64,000 nt of DNA. Origin: Holothuria scabra (lineage: Eukaryota > Echinodermata > Holothuroidea > Aspidochirotida > Holothuriidae). The notes under the pieces were generated by a model. That model did no database searches. It saw only the letters and a list, made by a program, of their open reading frames with translations, and was not told the origin of the DNA. The translations under genes were made by a program, and so were the position numbers. The stretch covers positions 50,302,394 to 50,366,393 of the forward strand of contig CM074181.1 in assembly GCA_037179385.1 (NCBI GenBank), read 5' to 3'. This document shows, in pieces, positions 48,025-60,202 of this stretch; position 1 is the stretch's first letter, and every line of letters starts with the position of its first letter.

Positions 48025-49319
48025 GTGTGTTGACTGTCTGTCAAACTTAAACATTACGTAATATCACGGGTTCTACTTAACTTGAATGGTGAATTTCTTA
48101 GTGATAATAATATTTTGATCGCTCTTACAAAATGATATCAATGGAAAGTCATACTCAAAGAAAATGTGTGACAGATTAATTTAACTGTATTAAATCATAC
48201 TGCTCACATAATGAATCCCTTACTCCAACAAGATTGACAGAATTTCTCAATTATCACTTTTCTGCAAAGCAATGTCTAGATGAATCTTACTCCTTTTCAA
48301 TGCCATGCAACCATCATCTTTGTTTTATTTATTTTCATCCGAAATTCCCCTTCACACACCTTCTCCATCCCCACCCCACCCTCATTCCCCTTACAGATTT
48401 TTTCCGTGACCAAACTCACACTAAATCAGTTGCGTCGCTATGCACTATTTAAAAGACCTTTTTAAAGTTACACATATTTTTGAAACACATTTTTGAGACA
48501 TTGGCAAGCCAAAAGACACAAAGTTACCAACATTTACATCCAGAAATTAGGGGGTTTCCATAGGCATACAGATTTATTTTTGTGGGACCAGATCAATTTT
48601 TCCCCACATAATGGCATCATTTATCATGATTAAAATGAATGGTCCATGTTTGTGCTCAAAATGGAAGGGTGGGCGCCCCCTGCATCCCCACCTCAGACTC
48701 CCGTGGAGGATTCACTTAGGAATCAGGAAGGTTTTTAAAATTACATGCAACTTAATAGGGAATTCTTGAGTCAGGGGTTGTCATATTTGTAAGTCAGAAT
48801 GGACAGAAATACTTGAATTTTCAGGGAGCCTAGCAGGAGGGTTGGCATCTCTCAGACATCCATCTTGCACAATCACAGAGTACAGTAGAGTAGCGAAATA
48901 TTAGCTTCCAAGTACAGCAAGGCAATGGAAGGCGGGGTGTCCACACCTGGAGTTTTCTCTGATGACTGTCAGTCTGACAAGTGTTAGTGTATATTTATAC
49001 TTCTGGGTCTCTTTGTGATAAGGTAGAACTTCATTTTCATCTCTACTGACTATATGACAGTGCTTCAAAACCACCAGTTGGTGCTATATGCCAAAAGGTA
49101 GCCCTGGGCATGCCTAGGCACGGTCTACCATTGTTATAAATCTGCTAGAAGATTGAAAATTGGTAAAAGTCTCCAGCTTCCAGCCTGCAATATCAGTTAC
49201 TGTAACTACTAACATTCTTTGGGCATAAAAGCTTTTCTATCTTCAACTAAAACCGTTCCTATTTGATTGACAGAATATAGTTCCACTCTTTACAAAAAGA
49301 TTTGTCCAAAAATTCACTT
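48025..49319. other. Intergenic, downstream of the RBR gene
   Basis: No coding is seen. An AATAAA-type signal on the minus strand lies at about 48325-48336, but whether the RBR transcript reaches it is unknown. Confidence 0.4.
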
Positions 49320-49580
49320 TTAAGGGCAAGAGCAGTGATGAAAAACTTATTTTGAAGCAACAGCTTAATCAGAATTTTTTTTTCTTATTTCTCTTCAAAG
49401 TGTCCTTTATAATATTTTAAAAACTTCAATATTGCATATTCAAGGTAAACCAAGCAGTGACACTTTGTAAATTTCATATATGAGGAGAAAAATTACTGTC
49501 ACATGACTCTCAATAGCCACCCATGAAACAGGACAGTGAGCTACACTACTTCAAGTTGGGGCAACTCCTCTTACCTTTGG
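49320..49580 (+). mobile_element. MITE-3 copy
   Basis: It starts TTTTAAGGGCAAGAGCAGTG and matches 9755-10052. It lies 170 nt downstream of the RBR stop codon and would be in its 3' untranslated region if the transcript extends that far. Confidence 0.7.
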
Positions 49581-49753
49581 ATCTTTTGAACCAATCTGTT
49601 TCTTTACCAGGAGTATCTAGTTGCCATGACAACAATAGTATTGTATAGTTAAATATTTGGTTCAAATTTCTGCTCAACCACTTTGTTACAAATGAAATAG
49701 TTTCAGCAGTATTGGAGTTAAACGTCTCATAGAACCGTTGTTAATCTGAACAT

Positions 49754-49933
49754 TTAACATACACTTTTATTTCTTCCACTTGTCTGCTTTTTTGCAGCCA
49801 ATGCAGCCAATCTGCTATGTACTCTTGGAATTGCTTTGACAACTTCCTTCACCCTTAGTTCTCCAGCATTCACCAGCCTCTGTAAATGCTCCTCGAGCAG
49901 AGGATATTTGAGACCTGTTTCTCCACTCAACAT
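49754..49933 (-). CDS. RBR gene terminal exon
   Basis: 180 nt including the TAA stop, acceptor CTGCAG, phase 0. It encodes MLSGETGLKYPLLEEHLQRL, a helical segment, and ends in a basic tail (KKQTSGRNKSVC). It completes the C-terminal helical domain. Confidence 0.88.
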   Translation of the reverse strand: MLSGETGLKYPLLEEHLQRLVNAGELRVKEVVKAIPRVHSRLAALAAKKQTSGRNKSVC

Positions 49934-50328
49934 CTGCAGAGAAAGAGACAAATTAATACATTTAGCAATAAGACAAGAAGCAATTGGAGATTAAAAAAAA
50001 TTGTGCTGGCTGTGCTAAAAAAAAACCTACTTTCAACCCCACAATTTAATTGTCTAAGTGGGGCATAAGGAACTTGCACCAAAGGTCAAAATGAGAAATT
50101 GACATATTTAGTAATGAGAAAACTAAGATTTACTAGCAATGCTGGCTGTACTCTTTAAACCTGATCCTTTTATTGTTTTATTGGAGTATGAGGGGATGAG
50201 CAGTGAGATGATAAAGGAGGCATTGTACTTAAGATATAACTTCCTAGTAGAGACAACCGAACAGTTGTGAAGTTTCAGTTTTGCAGAGCTCAACAAGATA
50301 GTGAATTAAATATCTGGACTGAGTGTGT

Positions 50329-50545
50329 GGTCTAGTTGGTTGAGCATTCCACTCTCCTGAGAAAATATGGGTTTAGATTCCCAGTCCGAGACATTCCATG
50401 GCAAAGACTTTAAAGATGGAACGTACTACCATTGTATGTGATGCTCTGCACATGGATAAAATCTAATACGCCACAACTGGAAAAGGGTTTGTGTGATGCT
50501 AGATTAAACGAAAAGTTGAGACATAAAACCCGATTTAACCTAATG
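50329..50545 (+). repeat. SINE-A, full, in an RBR intron
   Basis: A tRNA-like head with A-box TGGTCTAGTTGG and B-box GGTTTAGATTCC at 50370-50381, then the shared body (GGAACGTACTACC, TGATGCTCTGCACATGG, CAACTGGAAAAGGG). It lies in the intron between the last two exons, antisense to the gene. Confidence 0.7.
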
Positions 50546-50626
50546 TAGTAAAATGTGTCTAATCTTTCCAGCATTTCCTATTTGATTCAAAAATTGTAAA
50601 CTTGTTTGAGAATTTTCTGAACTCAC

Positions 50627-50755
50627 ACTTTGTAATCTGTTTGATATGAAAGACAGTTTGTCCATGACATCCTTCCAGCCAGAGCTTCGCCGACGCAGGT
50701 ATTTTGTCTTACTGGTAGCTATCAAAACATTCAGATGTTCCATGATATAAGTGAT
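50627..50755 (-). CDS. RBR gene exon, C-terminal helical tail
   Basis: 129 nt, phase 0 to 0, acceptor AACACAG, donor AGT|GTGAGT. It encodes ITYIMEHLNVLIATSKTKYL and RRRSSGWKDVMDKLSFI. It is amphipathic and basic, in the region corresponding to the Ariadne-type tail. Confidence 0.88.
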
Positions 50756-51935
50756 CTGTGTTAGAAAAATAAAAACGGGATATGGAGTGACAATGTAAAG
50801 TTTGAAGTTGTGAGATGGTCATTCCAAATGACTTAACAGCAACCACTGGCATAGCCAGAAGGAGGACCCCCAAAAATTAGTTATTAATAGAACAAAAAAT
50901 GATGCTACATGTTGCCCCCTAGACAGCATGAGAGGGTATTAAAATACTCAACCCCTTTCCACACCCCTTCTTCATGCGGGCAATTAGGCAATTCTACAAT
51001 CCTTTAAAAAATCCTGCAAAAATAACATTTACGAAATTATTCTATTAACTTTAAAAATACATGTAGGATGCCTATGTCCCTTGCTCTCATGTAACTTTGT
51101 TATTAGCTTAAATTGCAAACATCAGCTCCAGTCCTCTTTAACTGTGATTCAAAATATCCGTCACTTAAGTCCAAAAGGCAGGTTTGGGAAGGTGCTTTAA
51201 AAGACTATTTCAGATACGATTGTATCAATGAACCCAAACTATCCATTCAAGATAATTATAAAAAATAAATCTTTGCAATTTCAAGGGTATGAAAGTTGTA
51301 AAAACTTCATATGATTTCTCCTTAGCTGCTAATGCACTTATCAATTGCAACAGCAACCCCCCTTGACCCAGGGAAGTTTGGGCTTTGAGCAGGGATTTGG
51401 TCAGTTCTTTAGAAAAATTTTGTCCCCACAGTGTTAGGACTTGTGCAGGGATTTCACACAATCTGGTAGGCTGGGGAAATCGAACCAAGACTGTGAAGTA
51501 GTGCCCGACAGTCAGGTGTGGGGACTTGTGTGGGGACTTGGCCCAAGATTTACCCTCGATCAATGCCCCACCCTGGGCAGACATGGCCCAACTCTCCTGG
51601 GGGATTTACAACTTTCAAAAGTTAACGGCCAAGATCCTTCCATCCCCGGTTTAGGGGGGGTCAAGGTTTCAATTCATAAGTGCATAATTTTGCATGGGGA
51701 AAACTGTTATAAAAGAAAAAACAAAAGGCAAAAAGTTGATGGTGGGTTGAGAAAAGGTATTATCTTATTGATGTTCCAAGTCTAACTTGCTGCAAAGCTA
51801 CCATACTCTACTGTAGTTCATCAGACACAAATCTTCCATTAGAGCAAATATTCTGTACTTCTAATAATAATAAACATTCAATTTTACCCAGGTTATATGT
51901 GTTTACATAGTGAGGTGTTTCACATGTAAACTCAC
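50756..51935. other. RBR intron
   Basis: A 1.2-kb intron; no element recognised. Confidence 0.6.
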
Positions 51936-52106
51936 CTCACTACATAAACTAAAAGCCCTTTCACATAATCTCAGTATTTTGTAAAACACTAAAATGTGTT
52001 TATCAGAAGCAATCCATGTGGTTGAGTATTCTGACTGGAAGATAGAAAACGATCGATGTGTTGGCTCTGGATGATGCCTATCCACAGTTTTTAGGTATTT
52101 ATAATA
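51936..52106 (-). CDS. RBR gene exon, C-terminal helical tail
   Basis: 171 nt, phase 0 to 0, acceptor TTTTTCAG, donor GAG|GTGAGT. It encodes YYKYLKTVDRHHPEPTHRSF and a predicted helix ending ILRLCERAFSLCSE. Confidence 0.88.
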
Positions 52107-52519
52107 CTGAAAAAGAGGGAAAGCAAGATTTTAGAAAATTTTAAAAACAAATGTTTACATTATCAACAAACGTTTGTTTTTTACTACCAAATGAAAGAAA
52201 TAACGTGGAGACAACATGAAAACAGTTTAATTTCACTTTATTAATCAGTGCATGCTGAACCAACATACCAAGTTAACAATGTTATGTGAAAGCATGGGTG
52301 ACCATTGGTTCCGGCATGTTCAGATAAAAAGGGTTTTTCTGTGTTGGAATATTAATGAACTAATGATATACCAGTGCTTAAGTATACAAAAGTACACAAA
52401 GGTGGTTTAGCTACTAATTAGCCCAATGTATACAAATTTTAGACTTCCATACTTGATGAAAATGAAACTAAAATAACCGAAGGAAATTTGACTAAATTCA
52501 TTAAACATTATTACCATAC

Positions 52520-52651
52520 CATGGACATCCCACAATGCAATGCAGCAGATGACATCCTGGCAAATGATAGCCTCTCCTTCCTCCATCTGGATGCTTCCTT
52601 GAGGTACATCTCCAATGACATGGTCTTCCTCCCACTTAATAATGAAATTGA
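52520..52651 (-). CDS. RBR gene exon after RING2
   Basis: 132 nt, phase 0 to 0, acceptor TTTTGTAG, donor ATG|GTATGG. It encodes SISLLSGRKTMSLEMYLKEA and SRWRKERLSFARMSS. A second open frame overlaps it but does not fit the phase of its neighbours. Confidence 0.85.
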
Positions 52652-53336
52652 CTACAAAATGAAAAAAACAAAACAAAAGGATAAATTAAAATTTGAAGAA
52701 ACTAAACAAACACCAAAAATTGTACATTTATTCACTTTTGTAACATTAAAAAGGAAAAAACTCTGGCAGTATATAAATTCATTTTCTGTGGAGTAAAACA
52801 TCTAGAATGGGTGTCCTTGAATGGCAAAAATGATAATTATCCAGTGTCACACGTCTACCTCTATGGTCCTAGACCACTCGAACCTGTGTACATCACAAAA
52901 TCATATCTGCAACTAATGGCACCACAATTTGTGTCCTTACAGATCATCAAAAAATTTTCAATCATGTTTCATACATCTTTGTCCAAAATAGAGTGCACGA
53001 TTTTAACGAGGAGACGAACATTTCTGTCAGACTGCCAAATGTTACAAATACTTGTGTAGCAGGTTGTCCTGATGTGGACAACGAAAAAATTTGAAAGCAC
53101 CAAATGTGATTTCCTAGCATTCAAGAATATAGATGTATAGTGAACCAACTTGCAATTCCCTGGTTTTCACTGAATATCAGTTGCAATTACTTCACATTTT
53201 GTCTTTTTAATTGTAAGATTTGAGAAAATTTCTGGAATAAGCAGGACTACCAGATTTCCAGTGGACTACCAGTTTTCCACTAATGGTAGTCCTTGGAAGA
53301 ACCATTTGGTTTTTCGCAAAAGCAAACACTGCATAC
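52652..53336. other. RBR intron
   Basis: No element recognised. Confidence 0.6.
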
Positions 53337-53536
53337 CTCAAGTGGTTGAACTTTGCACTTATTTTTCCAGTTAAACAAGTGTCCTTCCCAGGGGGCAAGG
53401 CATTCCCAACAAAAGCGATGTTTACAGTAGTGACACAACATGTACATAGAGCCTCCATTCTTATTAATAGGGTAGCTGCAATCAGGACATCTCTTGACCT
53501 TCACAGCTGTAATTCTTTCTTCTCCTTCATCAATTC
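53337..53536 (-). CDS. RBR gene exon: RING2 (Rcat) with Ser for catalytic Cys
   Basis: 200 nt, phase 1 in and 0 out, acceptor TTTCCAG, donor GAG|GTATGC. It encodes KRCPDCSYPINKNGGSMYML then CHYCKHRFCWECLAPWEGH. The zinc ligands CPDC, C-HYC and FCWEC are intact. RBR proteins normally have GGC-[NxH]M at the third element, where the Cys carries ubiquitin as a thioester; here the codon is TCT, giving GGSMYM. TGT would differ by a single base. The C-terminal side (KNKCKVQPLE) supplies a possible last ligand. Confidence 0.92.
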
Positions 53537-54630
53537 CTGGAAAATGAAAAAAAAACTACAATGTAATTATGTAGGGCATAAGTTACAACCTTCAATTATC
53601 AAATCATATGAAAATTGTGCTCCTTCGGAGGATAATTTTTAATGATAATTTCCTGTTCTCCCTCAGGGAAGAACAACAGGAGAATCCTTTGTTCCACTAA
53701 GGGGGTAGTAACACTAAATCTGGATCTGATTCACTGCTCAAGATATTTGTAGTGTAAACACAGCTAAGATCTGGATCCACCTGATTTTGATCCTGGTAAC
53801 AGGGAAGGATCAGACCCTGATCAAAATTTGTAGTGTAACTCCTTTAGGATCAACAGTGACTCAGATCAATAGTGATTCAATGCAATTCATTCGGAGGTAA
53901 ATTCCACTGACAGCCATTCATGCACGGACAGGGATCAGCGTACGATAAAATTGTAAATGCACCAGGCTCAAGCCATATATGTAATTTGATCTAGTAATAA
54001 CTTTTGGCAATCAGACCAGGATCTAGTGTAAATAAACCCAAAAGGAATATGTCAACGCTGCCCCAAATCAATTGGCTATGAGGGAGAACATAATGAATCA
54101 CATCGAATGAAGCTTGTCTCTCACACCAATAATATAAAGTTTGATAGAAAAAATGCTACAAATTCACTCAATAAAGTGTCAAATTATATGGAAAGTCATT
54201 TTGAATTTCTTCTTTTGCATTGATCCAAGGTCCCATCTACATGATACGGCAATATCACCAGCATGTTGGGCCAATAGGAACAACATGTAAAATTAATTCA
54301 AGTTATCAATTTTGTCATGTGCAAAGAAAATGTAGGATACTGTTTAATGTCAGGCAAATTTTGTATCAACTTTGTAGGTTAGTTTGGTGGGAAATTGAAT
54401 CATTTATGCAAAAAGACAAGTTCCCAGAAATCATTTACTGCCAACTAAACAATTCTTTCTCTAAGTAACTACAGTAGTACTAGGGTGGTACCCACCCTGC
54501 ATTTATCTTCTTGTGGGAGCAGTTGTCATGTTTGAAAATTGTCTTAGGGGTGGGAAGGGATCGTCACTTCGGCCTGGGTGGGATTTTAATGGTCGCAATT
54601 ACGTGAACAGTGAAAGTATAGAAACTGCAC
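53537..54630. other. RBR intron
   Basis: No element recognised. Confidence 0.6.
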
Positions 54631-54946
54631 CTTTACTCTGAAAATAATTTTTGTATTCTGCGGCCTGTTGGCAAGTAGTTGGCCAATGAGCATCCTCCTT
54701 GCAACCATGGCACCAAGAGTGACCACAAGCACAACGGATCACATTCATCTGGTAATCCCCACTGTGCTGTGATCTGGCGCCCTCAACTCGCACCATCCTG
54801 CTACACTTTGTATTCTGACACCGTTCCCATATTTTCTGGCCAATCAACATTTGGTTGAGTTGTAACCTTGACAACAGAGGGAGAAATGAGTCTGGAAGCA
54901 GGGCAAGAAGAGTGATTGTATCTACAGGAGAATTGCAATTATGGGC
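54631..54946 (-). CDS. RBR gene exon: end of RING1 and IBR
   Basis: 316 nt, phase 0 in and 1 out, acceptor CTACACAG, donor G|GTGCAG. It begins AHNCNSPVD, supplying the last RING1 cysteine after KCP in the previous exon. Then comes the IBR (BRcat) zinc domain: WERCQNTKC, a spacer, VIRCACGHSWCHGCKEDAHW and PTTC. The IBR pattern C-x4-C...CxC-x4-C-x2-C-x4-H-x4-C is complete. The following AAEYKNYF helix leads to RING2. Confidence 0.92.
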
Positions 54947-55460
54947 CTGTGTAGAAATCAAAATTAAAAAGACGGTAAGGAGGATAATACTACACAAATA
55001 CTGAGACCCCTTCACCAAGGATACCACAAAGGCATGGGACTTTGATTAAATATCTCCTGCTGGTTGGACAATTGCATTGATTTTGGAATGACACTGCATT
55101 GCATGTAGGATATACCACAAATTTTAACCTGACATGGTGTAGGGGTTGGGACTAACAAGGAAGCCATTTTTGGAGCAGTGAGCATAGGAGGAACTCACCA
55201 CAGTCCCTGAGATATAAGCTCCTACTCCTTTAAGTGCCATTTTTTAATTTACTGGGAAAATGTGAAATCTTGCTGAATTTTTATAAAAAAAAAAACTACT
55301 TATGTTCAACTTAGTATGGCTTGAAAAATGAGTAGTTCACTGGCAATCACTGTAAAAAAGGCTATTAAATTCCATAACTAAATTTTTCAAAATGCTTCAC
55401 CTTCTGGAAAGGAAACATACCCTGTCAGACTCTTACCAGAATTTTATTCAGTTCCTTATC

Positions 55461-55768
55461 ATTTAAAGGCATTAAAGGCAGCTAACTCTCACCTCACCCC
55501 AAACTTCAACATTTGTATTAGTCCACAGAATTTTTCAAATGGCACAGCTCTTTGATTGACAGGATGTTAAAAAAAAATGCGGATTACTGTAGCTCATATT
55601 AAAGGTACTTAGAGGAATATAATAACACACTGGGGTCTTGTACACTCACCCTGAAGTAATACTCTGAGATTGTGTCTGAATGAGTTTTAGACAGTTATGG
55701 CAGGGGCTTAAGTAAGTAGATTAGAAGAATTGAAACTGTATGGGGTAAGAGGATTAGAAATTTAAGTA
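55461..55768 (+). mobile_element. MITE-2 copy, in an RBR intron
   Basis: Bounded by TTTAAAGGC...CTCACCTCACCCCA at the left and TATGGGGTAAGAGG...TTTAA at the right, imperfect inverted ends. It contains the GGGGTCTTGTACACTCACC block. It lies between the RING1 and IBR exons. Confidence 0.65.
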
Positions 55769-55944
55769 TTGTTTCCCACCAAGAACGTCCCCGCCACACG
55801 CTAATAGTTTGATTAAAGACTGTTTCATTGTAATAAATATGAATGAAAGCTATTCTACGATGGATGTGAGAAGATTTACAGCTAAGACTTCCTGAATAGT
55901 GTTTTTTTTTTATTCAAAACTTTCATCCTCTTGTTTAAACCTAC

Positions 55945-56157
55945 CGGACATTTAATGTTGACATCTCCTTGTTGAGTCCTTGATGTCACATGTTGTCGCC
56001 AACAGTTACTACAGAACCAATGGCCACATTCCCTTAGAGCACTTGCTGATGGTGTGCTGCCCTCTGTATCTGATATGTCATCGTAACATATTTCACAGAA
56101 TTCTGGTGGTTGTGTGCAATAGGGATAATAGTTGCCAAATGACCCTGCACATGATAC
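55945..56157 (-). CDS. RBR gene exon: RING1
   Basis: 213 nt, phase 0 to 0, donor CCG|GTAGGT. It encodes YCTQPPEFCEICYDDIS, then LRECGHWFCSNCWRQHV and NIKCP. The ligands CEIC, C-GH, CSNC and KCP fit the RING1 pattern that recruits E2 enzymes. The acceptor taken, ATAAAG|GTATCA, keeps phase with the upstream exon. A more pyrimidine-like alternative (TGTGCAG|GGTCA, 12 nt further in) would break phase. Confidence 0.9.
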
Positions 56158-56288
56158 CTTTATGTGATTTGAAAAATTTAATTTTATAGCTATTGAAACA
56201 ACTTTAACATAGCAGAAATTCTACTTGTTTCATTTAAAAAGAATTCTTACAGTACAAATAAAATGTTGCATATATCTTAAGTTACTAA

Positions 56289-57570
56289 TTAAAAGAATAG
56301 TCCAAAGCTACTTGGCAGGGGCGCAGCATGTTTGAAAGAACTCATACATTAAGCTTCATTTTTTTCTGAAGGAAAATCGGCCTTGCAGACTTGAAAAAAA
56401 GTCAAAAACCTACGTCGCCAATTTTGTACTTCAAAACGAACCAGTTTGCCTCATTAATATTTATGAGGTTTTTTGTTTGACGTCATGGATTCACTTTGGT
56501 TTGTGAACAATATGTTCACGGACTTTTTTATAGCAGTTCGTGTGTGTGCTGCATTAGCATTGGAAACATGCCTAGGTACCACACGCGACTAGGGAGAGAT
56601 CGTAACCTTATGTCATATTCTTATTTGAGTTCAGCTGCGCAAGTGTAGATTCATTTATTGGAAATCATTCGTTGTTATGGCAAATAGGTGGCTCTGTGTA
56701 TGCACCTCCATCGGGACCAACAGTTACCGATGCATAGTTTGCGGCTTGGAGTCTATTATTACTCCAAGCTCTACGGTACACAATGTGCCCAAAATAGAAA
56801 ATAAAGTAAGCTGAACGTTGTACGTTGTATCTGCCAAGCTTACTGCTTAATAAGAAGTTCTGAGTTACGGCTGTTCATGCATCCCTTAATTACTGCCTGA
56901 AAGGAGTTTTTCACAGTGCCACATCCACATAAGTAACCAGCAAGATACAAGGCACGGCTTTATTTTTTCGCCACAGATAAATTACAGCCATATCCGTGTT
57001 GTTTGTGGTGATCACTTTCAAGGTGAGTTTCTTCGAACTTGACTGTACGCAGGCCTGAGTTAGGCCTTACTGTATACACTAGTAAGAAGGTACTGAAACT
57101 AAAAGTGAAAGGTTACGCTGTTACGGCACTCTGTTCCAACTATCTTCGGTTACCAAAATGAACCACTATCACAATCTAATCTAGTATGTGCTGTGAGGTA
57201 TGCGGCTCATGAAAGTGCAAAAGAAACGTTAAGAATATGCTACATCACATTTCATTTGTAACGACAGCAACACGTACACACAAAGGCTAACGTTATTGTT
57301 TACCTTAGGCCTAGCCTAGCCTAACGTTTCGTAAGCACACTCGCACGCTGTCGTATGAGTTATTTCCAATCTGGCTAGAACGGATCACTTAAATAAAGTG
57401 AATCCATGACAAAATGACCTCATCGAACAACTCAGAAAAAATTCAAAGTATTCCTTTATTTTCTTTCAAGGTCAAAACATTTTGAACCTAATGCTGCTGC
57501 CAGGGCGTTGTGTCGCAATATTTTCAACATCCTGAAATAGTTTTCAAAAGCTTTTGTACTATTCTTTTAA
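56289..57570. mobile_element. 1.28-kb inverted-repeat element in an RBR intron
   Basis: The ends TTAAAAGAATAGT and ACTATTCTTTTAA are inverted, with TTAA at each border. A second inverted pair lies inside (GTCATGGATTCACTTT near 56483 and AAAGTGAATCCATGAC near 57398). The interior is non-coding as far as I can read. Confidence 0.65.
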
Positions 57571-58384
57571 GTTTTCAAAGGGGAAACATGTTATGTTAAT
57601 AATTTTTAAAATTTGAAACAAGCACCAGAATTGTACCCAGTACATATAGTAATGTTTATGTAGGCTTCCTGTACCAAGTTGTGCACCATGTAGGACCTTT
57701 GAATGTTACCACTGGAAACACTTCACCTTATTTTTACAATTGCATAGGTTTAGACTAAAATGTGACCATACAGTACAACAAGAAAACAGTATGTGTTTTA
57801 TGGCAGCTACTACACCCAGTAATACATCCATAAAGGAAAGTGTATAAACACAATTGCAAAATTGCTGTCTGGCTTCCAGCAGCCTTGAAATCTCAAGAAT
57901 TCTACATGGTTCCAGGCTTCTGTTAAAGCCTGGCCTTGGATAGTCACGCCTAGACTACAATAGCAACATCAACCTTACCAATGCAAAGCCTACTCAAAAA
58001 AATGTAAAACCTACTCTTTCGAAATAACTATAAGAATTGTACATTTAAAGATAAAAATATTGAACTTTTTGTCATAATATGAATCGTATTTAAAACACTT
58101 CCTCTGACCCTAGAGCACGAGTCAAATTTTAATCATATTCATCCAAGTGGTGGAACTGGGGTACGTGTGTCCAATTTCTCTAACTTTAAGTGGCATTGGT
58201 TTATGAAATTCTATGAAAAACATTCCCCAAAGTCAATGAAATGTTAAGTTGATTGCATGATTAAATTTTGCATAAAATTTGCTCAAAAAAGGTTTGATAC
58301 TCCAAATGAAAGAGACTGTCCTTGCACAGGAGTCAAAGGGTACATCTTACAAAATTGAGAAGTGCAAATGAAAAGCCATTTTAC
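57571..58384. other. RBR intron
   Basis: Nothing recognised. Confidence 0.55.
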
Positions 58385-58562
58385 TCTTCCCGCAGATGGC
58401 TCTCCTCCATTACAACATCCTTTTTTTTCACATCTTAAAAGTTCCAAGACATCTCGTTCTGGCTTGCTCTCATATTTCCAATCCAGTAAACCGGTGACTG
58501 TTTCAAGCTTAACTGAATGCTTTGAATGGATTGGCTTGGCCTTTAATGACTCTATCCCATAC
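58385..58562 (-). CDS. RBR gene exon upstream of RING1
   Basis: 178 nt, phase 2 in and 0 out, acceptor CATTACAG. It encodes YGIESLKAKPIHSKHSVKLE and TVTGLLDWKYES, then LELLRCEKKGCCNGG. The donor AGA|GTAAAA is acceptable. It has no recognised domain. Confidence 0.8.
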
Positions 58563-59296
58563 CTGTAATGAACATGAAAATTTGCTTCCTGAAATCAATC
58601 TCGCCAATTAAAACATTTCCATATTGTAGCATTATTCCACTCTGCCATATGCCATTTCAACAAAGTCATGACATTTAGGTAACCCACCACCCTCTCCCTC
58701 CTTCTACTTTCCTCAAATACTAAAAAAGCCTAGATTAATGGGCCTTTACTGGATATTTCTATTTCATTAAGAGCATATTAAGATATCCCTAGCAGAGTGG
58801 ACCACAAAATTGCATATAGGGGGTGCCAGAAGATTAAGATTTCTTCAGGAAGCTATACTGTGATTACACAAGGAAGACTTGTGCTACTTGCTTCCTAGCA
58901 TATCAGGACAAACAGTAGTCAGTGAATCACACAAACCCTAATATAAAACACTAGTTTTCATAATTCCAAGACTTTTTCAAATGAAATGTTAAAATTTAAG
59001 GCGAAATAACTGAGACCTCCCTCCAATTTGACATCAACATTGTTGCAATCCAATGTACTGTGAAGCTGATTGCAAAATGAGAAACTATACAAAGTGATCA
59101 CTTTCTCTTCAAATGGGACAAATAAAACTTAGTGACTTTCCTGATTTGAAACATTTTTTTTTTCTTAAGCTGATCAAGATTTTTGAAACTGAAAATGGGT
59201 AGAATAATAATTTCCGAGGGTCCTACTAAATTTCAAAGTTGGTCACGAACCCTAGAGAACCATCATCTTGAACTGAACATTCAACTTCGAACTTAC
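58563..59296. other. RBR intron
   Basis: Nothing recognised. Confidence 0.55.
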
Positions 59297-59434
59297 GTTA
59301 GAAATGAAGACAGGGAATGCTTTATGCTTTTCACAAGGTCCAGCATGGAGTTTGTCTGATCACTGTCTATAGTAACCATAGAACTATTGACTGCATTTCC
59401 GGTTGGGACCTCTCGGAGGTCACACACTCGAAAC
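59297..59434 (-). CDS. RBR gene exon, N-terminal half
   Basis: 138 nt, phase 2 in and 2 out, acceptor CTGAACAG, donor AC|GTAAGT. It encodes FRVCDLREVPTGNAVNSSMV and a helix MLDLVKSIKHSLSSFL. No domain recognised. Confidence 0.82.
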
Positions 59435-60202
59435 CTGTTCAGACAAAAGAGAGTACCTTACAGTTAGAGAAAAGCTCCCATCTTGAAAAAGTGTTCCACA
59501 TCTTGAAAATACTGGAAAACAAAATATTTTATTCCAATAAATAATGATGGTGGTGGAGAAGAAATGCATGTCATTCTGAAGTTCTACAGAAGTCCTCTAT
59601 ACAGAGAAATATTCGAGAGCAATTATTTCTGAAAATATTTCCGCTTTGATTACGCAGTTTGCATATAAAAGTTAATATAAAAATTAACTTTATCAGGGAC
59701 ATTGAGATATTGGATAACCACAAAGCACTATGAAAATCCTTCATTTTAAATTCCATTAATGAACAACTAATTTAGCCAAAATCCAAATTATAAATATAAA
59801 TAAATAATAATAATATAAAGGAAGTACAAAGTCTTAGTGATTCTTGCTGATCCCTGAAATTCTTTAGTTGTTTCTTTTTTCCTCTGGTGACCCACAAAAT
59901 AATCCTACAAATTCTTAGAGAGCCTCAAGATGACAATCTCCAGAACTCTTGAAAATTCTAGCTGGGAATGTACTAGGGTGAACGTACACCAAAATGGTAG
60001 AGCTTGGTGTATTTCCTGTCAGATACTTTACGGTCATGGTTATGTCAATAACATAGACAAGGTCAAAAAGGCCATCTACTCTTAACTTTACTGAAAAATG
60101 AATTATCCCTACATGTAAACCATATGAAGACATATCTTTAGAGTGGGGTTCTAAACAGAAACAAGTCATTATTGTCATTGCCACTGACTAACTACTACTT
60201 AC
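59435..60202. other. RBR intron
   Basis: Nothing recognised. Confidence 0.55.
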
